Shown piece after piece: positions 1 to 6,931 of a stretch of 16,528 bases of DNA (position 1 is the first letter of the stretch; the number at the start of each line of letters is the position of its first letter). Under the pieces are notes generated by a model, which was not told the origin of the DNA, did not search any database, and worked only from the letters and a program-made list of their open reading frames with translations. The DNA comes from JAMCRM01 sp041685075 (GTDB taxonomy: Bacteria > Acidobacteriota > Terriglobia > Bryobacterales > Bryobacteraceae). The stretch spans positions 1-16,528 of the forward strand of contig JAWLGN010000108.1 in the NCBI GenBank assembly GCA_041685075.1, given 5' to 3'. Both the position numbers and the translations under genes were made by a program.

Positions 1-2
1 CG

Positions 3-32
3 CTGTCAACCACTTACGCGCTGGCAGCGTAA
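3..32 (+). CDS. Possible C-terminal tail of an upstream gene (partial)
   Basis: One frame reads Leu-Ser-Thr-Thr-Tyr-Ala-Leu-Ala-Ala and then stops at TAA 30-32. It is on the same strand and ends 23 bases before the next start, which is the spacing seen elsewhere in this cluster. Ten codons are far too few to identify a product or to prove that it is coding. The stop lies inside a small perfect inverted repeat (TTACGC at 14-19, GCGTAA at 27-32, 7-base loop) that has no T-tract, so it is not a convincing terminator. Confidence 0.2.
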   Translation: MSTTYALAA

Positions 33-55
33 ATGCTCATCCGGCCGGGCGGAGG

Positions 56-3000
56 ATGGCTGCGTCCAAAATCACCGGGAAAAGCGAGGGGAAGGACGGC
101 GGGTCGAAGGCCGCCGCGCCCCGCCGCCCGGCCTCGCAGCCCGCTCCGCGCGCCAACCCGCTGTGGAGCGCCATTGCGCTCTCCGCCCCTACGGCCGGCC
201 TGGACACCCTTCCCCGCGCGCCGGGCCGCACCATCCAGCGCCAGGCCGATCCCGATGAGCCCGGTGAAGAGGACCGCGGCGGAGTCCTGATCGCCTCCGA
301 CGATGCCACTGCGCTGTTGCCGGGGCAGATGCGCAAGTCCGAGTTCCTCGACGAGGTGCAGGAGGCCATCTGCCAGCGCATCGAACCCATTCTCGCCGGG
401 GCAGGGCAGACCTCGCAGAACTGCGCGTATCTGGCGGCCGTCTTCCGCTTCGTGCGGCGGAGGACGGCCGAGTACATCGACAAAACCATCCGGCAGTTCG
501 CCCCCGAGTTGGCCCGCGCGGCCGCGGCTGGCGACTACATCTCCCGGATCGTCGAGCGCGTAGCGGAATCGGCCGCCGAATGGGTTCGCACCGGGGAGAT
601 CACCGGGCTGCCGCCGGGCGTCCCTTCGGTGGAGGCGCTGCGATCGGGCGACCTGAGCGGGTTGCTGGCGCTGCAGTTCAAGGAGCAGGCCGGAACAACG
701 CCGGCCGCTGCCAATCCGGCGGCGGTTCGCGCCCAACTGACGCGCGGTCAACCGCTCGATGGCGGCGCCGCGCGCCTGGGGGCGGTCTTCGGCGCGGACT
801 TCTCCGGAGTGCGGGTGCACACCGATTCGCATGCCGGAGACATTGCCCGGCGTTTGGGATCGCGGGCTTTCACGGTCGGGGAAGACATCGCCTTCGCCCC
901 GGGCCAGTACCGGCCCGGCTCTCCGGCCGGCGACGCTCTCCTGGCGCACGAGCTGGCGCACGTGGTGCAGCAGCGCGGCGCGCTCGATAAGGGCGCCGAA
1001 AGCGGCCAGGGCCCGGTCTACGAAGCGCTCGAGAAGGACGCCGATACGGCGGCGGCGCGGGCGGTGGTGGCGCTCTGGCGCGGCGGCGCCGAAACCGTCC
1101 GGCCGGCCCTCGGAAGCGGTCTCCGGCTCTCGCGCTGCGATCCGCCGGAGCCCCTCTCCGAGGAGGAGGCTGCCGAATACCTCGCCACCCAGCACCTGCG
1201 CATCGTAGTGATCCAGGAGACCCACGACTTCCTGGCCGGCATGCGCAAGTCCGTGGCGGTGGCGGCCAACGAATCCGGCACGCTGGACGATCACCAGGTG
1301 CGTGAAGGCGATGAACTGATCCAGCACGGGCTGGAGTGGCCCCGCCTGACATCCGTTGTGGTTGATATGCCGCCCCCTTCCGGATCGGGGGAGCGTTACC
1401 GCCGGCCCTCGTCGCCCCATCCCCGGACCGGCAACTTCACCGTGCATTTCATGTCCGTGGGAACGTATCACATCACGGCACACGTCCTGCTGAGGCCGGG
1501 CACCGGGGCACTGGTGCGAAGGTCCATTACGGTGCGGCGGCCGGAGTTCGAGAGGGAATCGGAGGCCGCCGCGCCGGCCGACCTCTCCTCCGGCGCTCGC
1601 ACCGTCGAACAGGAGCGACTGGCCTGGCACCTGCACCGTGCCGAAGTGCGGCAGCAGGCGGCCACGGCCGGCATCATCCCGCAGGAGGTGGTGGACTCCT
1701 GGACGGACGTTTCCATCGCGGTGTTGCAGCGCGTGGCGCTGATCGAACAAGGCGAACCGCTCGAGCAGACGCAAACCGAGATCGTCACCGCGCTCGACGG
1801 ATTTGCGCGCGCGGTGCGCGGCGCCGCGGGAGGGAGCCTCGGCAACATGCAGGCCCCCTGGAACTCGGCCCGCGGCAGGGCGGGAAGCACGACCGTACCG
1901 CCCATTCGCAGCGCCATCGACGCCCTCTCCCGCGCCTTCGATGAGTGGCTCCTCACCCGCATCGAAAGCGAAAAGAGCGAAGAGCACGAGCTGTACAAGA
2001 GCCTCCAATATGCGCTGCAAAGCGAGCGGGAAGTGGAGAACCTCCAGCGCCGCTCGTCGGTCCCGCCGGTCAGAATCCCGGCCATTTTTCATCCCAAGGC
2101 CGCCTACCTCCACCAGGGGCTTCTTCCCACCGAACCGATGAGCACCGGGCGCATCGTATCGGTGCAGCTCAACCTGTGGCTCTTCCGGGAAGGCGAACGC
2201 GAGTGGACCCTGCGCGATATCACCAATCCCGAGGAGACCTTCGAGTACGACGTTACGAACTCGGACCGCGACGCCGCGATCGATAATCTCATCAGCCAGC
2301 TTTCGGGGGACGACGAGCGCTTCCCGGACGGGCGCCTGTACATCCAGCCTCCCGGGCGGCCGCGCAGGACCATCGATGTAGCCAGCAGCATGGATTTTCT
2401 CGACTGGCTGGCGGTGATCGGTCTCGCCCTGATCGTGGCTGGAGCCATCATGGTGACGGCGGGCGCCGCCACACCGGGCATCGTGGCGGCGGGAGGGTAC
2501 TTCATCGCCGCCGGTTCCGCGGTAGCCGCCGGCGCGGCCATCATCGATACCGTGCAGGCCTACGAGCGGGGACGGCTCACCGCCACGCGACTGGCTCTCA
2601 ATGCGCTCCAAGTCATCGCCGCGGTGGCCACGGCGGGCAGTGCGACTATCCTGGCGCGGGCGGCGCGCGTAGGCACCTTGGCGCGCCTGGGCGCCAACGC
2701 GCGCTACGTCTTTCTGAACCGCTCCGCCACGGCGGCCGATATCGTGACCCTCATGGTGATGACCGGAGACGCGGTGGCGCAGATCGCGCGGCTTTCCGGG
2801 GGCAGTAATCAGAACGCCGGGATGATCGCCTCCATGCTCATCGGGCAGTTGCTCATCCAGGGCACCCTCACGGTGGTGAGCGCGCGCGACGCCTTCGGCG
2901 GCGATCTCAGGGCGAATCCCCATATCAGCATCGACGACGCGACGGACGGCAGCGGCCTGGTGCTCCGGCAGGCTGTTGGAGCGCCGCCCGCGCCCACGCT

Positions 3001-4522
3001 GGCCGGCGTCGCGCCCGAGGTGCCTACGGGCGCCACGCATGGCCTCGACGTGCATCCCCTCACGAACGTGAGACCAGTTCAGGGCGGAGGCACAGCCGGC
3101 AACCTGGGACCGACCCGCGTGGAGCAGATCCTGGCCCGGATGGCCAGGGCGCCGCGCACACGCGGCGCCACCCTGGCGCGCGTCACCGACAGGCACTACC
3201 GCATGACGATCCCGAGGCCCGGCGGCGCCGTAACGGTGGACGTCCACGTAGCGTCTGCCGATACTCTTCCGCCTTCCCAGGTGCACCGGCCGACCGGCGG
3301 TGGTCCCAGCCAGGCGGGTCCGGCGCGCGATAGCCTAACTCCACCCGGCGTGCCAGGGGGCAACTGGAGGGCCGATATTACCCTCGATAACCGCCTTCCC
3401 GTCGCCAATGCGGAGTTCGTTCTGGGCGATGAATTGGACGAGATCGCCGAAATTCTGTTTGCCCGGCCGGCAGCTACCCCGGCCGAAATCGCCGCCCAGA
3501 TGGACAACAGCGTTTTCCGCCGGGGAGCGGGGGCGAATCCGCCCGTGACGGCGGACGATCGCGCCACGGCCGGACAGTTGTTCGAGATCCACTCCAAACG
3601 CGTGCAACTGATGCGGGAGCGGACCCAGTTACGGGCCCGGCAGAATCTCAGCCCGGCGGAAAGAGACCGGCTGGCGCAGGTGGAGCGCGAGATCACCGCT
3701 CATGGGGACAGCCTGGCGCGGCTGGCCGGGTACATGGCTCTCGACGAGGACGCCAACATGCTCCTCAAAATCCAGCTCCTGCGCGAAACGGCCATCGAGC
3801 AGAACCGCATGGGCCGCGTACCTCAGGCCGCGCGGAGGGAAGTGATGGAAGAATGGGACGAGTTCCTGGGCGACCTGCGCCTGTATCCCGCTACCACCAC
3901 CCTGGCGGCGCACGGCGGCGCGTTCGGCCCCGGAGGCGTAGGGCCTACCGCGTTTACGCCCGAGAGCCTGGCGCACGTCACTTACGCCGAACCGCATGCC
4001 CCGGTGCCGCGCACCAACGAGGGGCAGTTCCGCGACGATGGAGTCGGCGGAGGCCACCTGGATTCCTCCCTCATGGATCTGCAGAACAACCACCCCGAGT
4101 ACGGCTATTACTTTCACCTGGAGGGAACCGCATCGTCGGGCGGGGAAACCTACCGGCGCTACACTCAATACATGTGGAACGGCAACGGGGCGCCGCCGGC
4201 GCGCGGAACGCAGGGCCACCCGAGCGGGCCTCCTCCCCTGGATCCCGGCTGGGTAAGGTCTGTGCAACCGAAGACCACCGTGACCAACATCGGCCAGTTC
4301 ATCGAGGATGGCGAGCGCGCTTTATGGCAGTGGGTCCGGCATCCCACGCGGCAACCGCGCTTTTTCGGCCAGGGCGCCACCGCGGGCACCAGCATTGGTT
4401 TCACGCAGAAGCTTCCGGGCGGACCCAGGATCTCCGGCTTTTTCGATTTCGACCCCAACGCCATCGCGGCACAGCGTTTTCGCATCCGCACCGTGTTCAT
4501 CGACGCGTCATGGATACCTTAA
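56..4522 (+). CDS. DUF4157-domain protein, probable eCIS cargo/effector
   Basis: A 1488-residue multidomain protein. Residues 1-60 are Ala/Pro-rich and look disordered. Residues 230-307 match the DUF4157 family: RGQPLD-type opening, then HELAH at 298-302 followed by VVQQ, with an acidic EKDAD segment (E326) as candidate third zinc ligand. DUF4157 is a known hallmark of proteins encoded with and loaded into contractile injection systems. Residues about 455-500 look like an Ig-like beta sandwich and 510-660 are largely helical. Residues 785-835 and 841-866 are hydrophobic, Gly/Ala-rich and could insert in membrane. A third hydrophobic stretch lies at 920-943. The last roughly 190 residues form a separate aromatic-rich domain with H1307, GGGH (H1334) and K1406, loosely recalling EndoU nucleases. 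The ATG is preceded directly by GGAGG (51-55), closer than ideal. The frame is open to the left edge, so an earlier start cannot be excluded. Effector role is inference from domain and context. Confidence 0.85.
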   Translation: MAASKITGKSEGKDGGSKAAAPRRPASQPAPRANPLWSAIALSAPTAGLDTLPRAPGRTIQRQADPDEPGEEDRGGVLIASDDATALLPGQMRKSEFLDEVQEAICQRIEPILAGAGQTSQNCAYLAAVFRFVRRRTAEYIDKTIRQFAPELARAAAAGDYISRIVERVAESAAEWVRTGEITGLPPGVPSVEALRSGDLSGLLALQFKEQAGTTPAAANPAAVRAQLTRGQPLDGGAARLGAVFGADFSGVRVHTDSHAGDIARRLGSRAFTVGEDIAFAPGQYRPGSPAGDALLAHELAHVVQQRGALDKGAESGQGPVYEALEKDADTAAARAVVALWRGGAETVRPALGSGLRLSRCDPPEPLSEEEAAEYLATQHLRIVVIQETHDFLAGMRKSVAVAANESGTLDDHQVREGDELIQHGLEWPRLTSVVVDMPPPSGSGERYRRPSSPHPRTGNFTVHFMSVGTYHITAHVLLRPGTGALVRRSITVRRPEFERESEAAAPADLSSGARTVEQERLAWHLHRAEVRQQAATAGIIPQEVVDSWTDVSIAVLQRVALIEQGEPLEQTQTEIVTALDGFARAVRGAAGGSLGNMQAPWNSARGRAGSTTVPPIRSAIDALSRAFDEWLLTRIESEKSEEHELYKSLQYALQSEREVENLQRRSSVPPVRIPAIFHPKAAYLHQGLLPTEPMSTGRIVSVQLNLWLFREGEREWTLRDITNPEETFEYDVTNSDRDAAIDNLISQLSGDDERFPDGRLYIQPPGRPRRTIDVASSMDFLDWLAVIGLALIVAGAIMVTAGAATPGIVAAGGYFIAAGSAVAAGAAIIDTVQAYERGRLTATRLALNALQVIAAVATAGSATILARAARVGTLARLGANARYVFLNRSATAADIVTLMVMTGDAVAQIARLSGGSNQNAGMIASMLIGQLLIQGTLTVVSARDAFGGDLRANPHISIDDATDGSGLVLRQAVGAPPAPTLAGVAPEVPTGATHGLDVHPLTNVRPVQGGGTAGNLGPTRVEQILARMARAPRTRGATLARVTDRHYRMTIPRPGGAVTVDVHVASADTLPPSQVHRPTGGGPSQAGPARDSLTPPGVPGGNWRADITLDNRLPVANAEFVLGDELDEIAEILFARPAATPAEIAAQMDNSVFRRGAGANPPVTADDRATAGQLFEIHSKRVQLMRERTQLRARQNLSPAERDRLAQVEREITAHGDSLARLAGYMALDEDANMLLKIQLLRETAIEQNRMGRVPQAARREVMEEWDEFLGDLRLYPATTTLAAHGGAFGPGGVGPTAFTPESLAHVTYAEPHAPVPRTNEGQFRDDGVGGGHLDSSLMDLQNNHPEYGYYFHLEGTASSGGETYRRYTQYMWNGNGAPPARGTQGHPSGPPPLDPGWVRSVQPKTTVTNIGQFIEDGERALWQWVRHPTRQPRFFGQGATAGTSIGFTQKLPGGPRISGFFDFDPNAIAAQRFRIRTVFIDASWIP

Positions 4523-5415
4523 CACTTGGCCGCCTGGCACTTCCGCTGGTTCCCGGAGAGGGTGGGCCGGTATTGGCGGGCACTCCCCCCGCTCCCACTG
4601 CGTTGGGCGCGGTGGTGAACGCGCACGTTACCGGCGCGGCGCTTCCGGACCTGGACGAGGTGTTGCGGACGGGGCGGCGGGCCTCCACAAGTCCGGCGCT
4701 GACGGTCGCGCGGCCCTACCCGGAAGACGACCTCGAGGCCCTGCGCGCCGACTGGGAGGCGCTCACGGGGCTTCCCGCCGGAGACGACGTTTACGTGCTG
4801 AAGGCGAGTTGGGACAAGCGCCGGTTCCTGGTGCCGCGCCGGGAGCTGCTCTCCCTTATCGAGCAGCTTCGGGAGATCCGAAAGGGCGGCGCCGCCCCGG
4901 CGCGAACCGCGCCGCCGATCGATCTCGAAATGCTGGAGGCCAAGGCCGCCGAGGCCGACCGGAAGCAGGAAGGCCAGGGAGGCCTGGTGCAGGCCGTGCT
5001 GGCCCTGCTCGCCGGTCACGGGCTGTTCGATGTGGACCGCCTGGAGGAAAACCGGCGGATGGTCGAGGGCTATCCCACGCTCGAAGGTTATCTCGACGCC
5101 GCCCGGGAGCTGGTGGCCTACTACCGCAGCCCGGAGCGGGCCGACTACATCCAGCCGCTCGACGATCCTCCCATCGTCGGCGGTCCCGTTTCGATCGACT
5201 GGTTCCGCAAGCGCGTGCCGGCGCCCGAAGGAAGCCCGCCGCTGAGCTGGCTGGCCTTCTGCGAGTGGCTCCTGCGCACCGCCAACATCACCCCGGACCG
5301 CGGCAACGAACTCTACTCGCGCATCCAGGGAGAAACCTACTACCTGCGTTTTCGCCGGGAAGACGGCCTCCATCCCGCGCTGACGTGGGCCGAAGCCATT
5401 CGCCGCGCGCGCTGA
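4510..5415 (+). CDS. Unrecognised protein coupled to the DUF4157 gene
   Basis: A 301-residue soluble-looking protein with no family I can name. Its ATG (4510) lies 13 bases inside the end of the preceding gene, so translation is probably coupled. Residues 1-60 are Pro/Ala/Gly-rich. Residues about 75-130 contain an acidic-then-basic helix-strand section ending in a leucine-rich helix (ELLSLIEQLREI). The second half (about 140-301) is mainly helical and ends with aromatic-rich stretches (WLAFCEWLL, TYYLRFRRED). There is no signal peptide, no membrane segment and no visible catalytic motif. Its position directly behind a likely toxin makes an immunity protein, a chaperone or a loading adaptor possible. 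None of these can be told apart from sequence alone. It contains one cysteine near residue 254. Confidence 0.8.
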   Translation: MDTLTLGRLALPLVPGEGGPVLAGTPPAPTALGAVVNAHVTGAALPDLDEVLRTGRRASTSPALTVARPYPEDDLEALRADWEALTGLPAGDDVYVLKASWDKRRFLVPRRELLSLIEQLREIRKGGAAPARTAPPIDLEMLEAKAAEADRKQEGQGGLVQAVLALLAGHGLFDVDRLEENRRMVEGYPTLEGYLDAARELVAYYRSPERADYIQPLDDPPIVGGPVSIDWFRKRVPAPEGSPPLSWLAFCEWLLRTANITPDRGNELYSRIQGETYYLRFRREDGLHPALTWAEAIRRAR

Positions 5416-5545
5416 GCGCGCCACTGTAACATCCGCCCCGTCCGATGTTACACCCGCTGTAACATCGCTGTTGCGCCGGCGCCGCGGCCGCGCGGGATTT
5501 CAGCGCCTTACACACTGGCAACCCAGGTGCAATCCGTCGCGCGGG
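5416..5545 (+). promoter_or_regulatory. Leader region of the structural operon
   Basis: This is the only gap above 100 bases in the window and the natural place for the promoter of the DUF4255-sheath-tube operon. It holds the TGTAACATC repeats in its first half and a GC-rich stretch (5471-5496). I could not find a convincing -35/-10 pair with normal spacing. TTACAC at 5508-5513 is the only faint -10-like word. No strong Shine-Dalgarno is visible before the ATG at 5546, only a G-rich GCGCGGG. Confidence 0.4.
5425..5467. promoter_or_regulatory. Triple TGTAACATC inverted/direct repeat between effector and structural genes
   Basis: Three exact copies of a 9-base word occur in alternating orientation: TGTAACATC at 5425-5433, its reverse complement GATGTTACA at 5444-5452, and TGTAACATC again at 5458-5466. 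Copies 1 and 2 can form a 9-bp stem with a 10-base loop. Copies 2 and 3 can form a 10-bp stem (5443-5452 with 5458-5467) with a 5-base loop. The two hairpins exclude each other. The two direct copies are 33 bases apart, about three helical turns. The words are much more A/T-rich than the surroundings. There is no downstream T-tract, so a simple intrinsic terminator is unlikely. A repressor or activator operator, or an RNA switch ahead of the structural operon, is more likely. Confidence 0.6.
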
Positions 5546-6139
5546 ATGGCTGGATTTGGGGGGATCGCCGCCGCCGGCAGAAGCATCGAGCGGCTGTTGA
5601 ACGCGGCTTTTGAAGCCGAGCAACCCGTGCCCGGGGAGTTGACCCGTGCCGTCCTCGCCCGCACCGTGGACTACGAGGAGACTGCGGCGCGGAACAACAT
5701 CGGCTCGCCGGCGCTTTCGATCCTGGTCTACCGCATCGATTTCAACAAGGCCATGCGGGCGGCCTGGTCGGCCGTCTCCTCGCACGACGGCATCAGCCAC
5801 CTGGCGCTCGAACTGCACATGCTGCTGACCCCGTGGGCCGACAACGCCGAGTTCGAACAGCGCATCCTGGGGCGGGCCATGCAGGCGCTCGAGGAGTCCC
5901 CCGTCCTCAGCGGCCCCATGCTCGACCCTTCGGGTGGATGGGCGCCGGGCGAATCGCTCCAGGTTGTGCTCGAGGACATTCCCACCGAGGCCGTCATGCG
6001 CACCTTCGACTCCATGCCCGCCGATTACCGCCTGAGCGTTCCGTACGTGGCGCGCATCGTGCGGCTGGACGGGCGCAGCCTGCAGGCGCCGCCGGTCACG
6101 ACCGCCGTCCTGGGCCTCACTCCGGAGACGCGCCCATGA
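5546..6139 (+). CDS. DUF4255 protein, tail terminator/cap-like (Afp16/Pvc16 family)
   Basis: A 197-residue protein matching the DUF4255 pattern: an N-terminal helix with GIAAAGRSIERLLNAAF, then a beta-rich core with LSILVYRIDFN, LALELHMLLTPWA and a closing YRLSVPYVARIVRLD. Members of this family cap the end of the sheath and tube in contractile injection systems. The frame is open further upstream from a TTG at 5471, but that extension is Arg-rich and unlike the family, so the ATG at 5546 is chosen. It ends in an ATGA overlap with the next gene. In Afp and PVC the equivalent gene is last in the cluster. Here it comes first, as in many environmental eCIS loci. Confidence 0.85.
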   Translation: MAGFGGIAAAGRSIERLLNAAFEAEQPVPGELTRAVLARTVDYEETAARNNIGSPALSILVYRIDFNKAMRAAWSAVSSHDGISHLALELHMLLTPWADNAEFEQRILGRAMQALEESPVLSGPMLDPSGGWAPGESLQVVLEDIPTEAVMRTFDSMPADYRLSVPYVARIVRLDGRSLQAPPVTTAVLGLTPETRP

Positions 6140-6912
6140 ACGAGTTCCTTCCGGACGGCTACATCGAAATCGTCAAGCGCCTGGCCCTGGGAATCGAGCC
6201 GGAGGACGCGTTGCAGCGGGCACGCGTCGCCCCGCCCCTCACCGTGACGTACGACGCCTCCGCCCGCGGGCTGCCGCGCCCGTCGATCGAGCGCCACCGC
6301 TCCTGCCTCCACGTTTTGGTCTACGGCCCGGGCGTGGCCACTCCCGTGGAGTTGCGCCTGTTTGAAAACCAGCGGCGCTTTGTCCCCCGCAGGCTGCGAT
6401 ACCCCATCCATCCGCAAGCCGCGGCGGAAACGCGCCCGGCCTCCGAGCGCATGCGCCGCCCGCGCATGTTCCCGGGCGCCAACTACGATCTCGATTCCGG
6501 CGCCACGGGCCTGCGCGGCCGCGTGCTGCGCGGCGGCGTCCCCATGCGCTGGGCGCGGGTGGAAGCCACTCTGCCGGGAGCCCTGGCGCCGCTGGCGTTG
6601 GCGCACGGCGACGACCGCGGCGAGTTCCTGCTGGTACTGCCTTCCGATGCCGCCCTGTCGTCGCTCGACCCGGTGTGGCCCGCCACCGTCACGGTCTTCG
6701 GCCCGGCAACCGTTCCCGTGCCCGCCACGCCGGAGCTGCCGGCTCTCGATCCGTTGTGGGACCTGCCCATCGACGACGCGCCGGCGCCTGGAGTTCCCGA
6801 TCCTGTTTCAGCGGGCGAGGTCCGCCCGGCGGGCTACACCGCCAGCCAGTCTCTGCCCGTCAACTTTGTGCCTGGGAGAGTAGTGAGCCAAGTGACGTTC
6901 ACCATCGTGTAA
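6136..6912 (+). CDS. Unrecognised eCIS protein with carboxypeptidase-regulatory-like beta domain
   Basis: A 258-residue protein starting in a 4-base ATGA overlap with the DUF4255 gene. The N-terminal half (about 1-110) includes a beta-rich section (CLHVLVYGPGVATPVELRLF) followed by an Arg-rich stretch. Residues about 115-195 read GATGLRGRVLRGGVPMRWAR and continue with an EATLPG-type strand and a GEFLLVLP strand. This is the layout of carboxypeptidase-regulatory-like/transthyretin-like beta sandwiches. The Pro/Ala-rich tail ends in a beta strand (VSQVTFTIV). There is no signal peptide. Its place between the tail cap and the sheath suggests a structural accessory role at the cap end, but no homologue is recognised with confidence. 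Confidence 0.75.
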   Translation: MNEFLPDGYIEIVKRLALGIEPEDALQRARVAPPLTVTYDASARGLPRPSIERHRSCLHVLVYGPGVATPVELRLFENQRRFVPRRLRYPIHPQAAAETRPASERMRRPRMFPGANYDLDSGATGLRGRVLRGGVPMRWARVEATLPGALAPLALAHGDDRGEFLLVLPSDAALSSLDPVWPATVTVFGPATVPVPATPELPALDPLWDLPIDDAPAPGVPDPVSAGEVRPAGYTASQSLPVNFVPGRVVSQVTFTIV

Positions 6913-6931
6913 ACGAGAGGAGTCTGTTCGC

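Noticed and set aside
14..3286. A 1090-residue open frame on the minus strand opposite the DUF4157 gene
   Set aside because: It is Arg/Gly/His-rich with no recognisable domain, has no ribosome site, and lies opposite a gene with clear domain motifs. Long antisense frames are expected at this G+C content.
5425..5467. Reading the TGTAACATC repeats as a CRISPR array or an intrinsic terminator
   Set aside because: Only three 9-base words in alternating orientation with unequal spacing are present, and no T-tract follows either hairpin.
5471..5545. N-terminal extension of the DUF4255 protein from a TTG
   Set aside because: The added 25 residues are Arg-rich and unlike the family, whose N terminus matches from the ATG at 5546.
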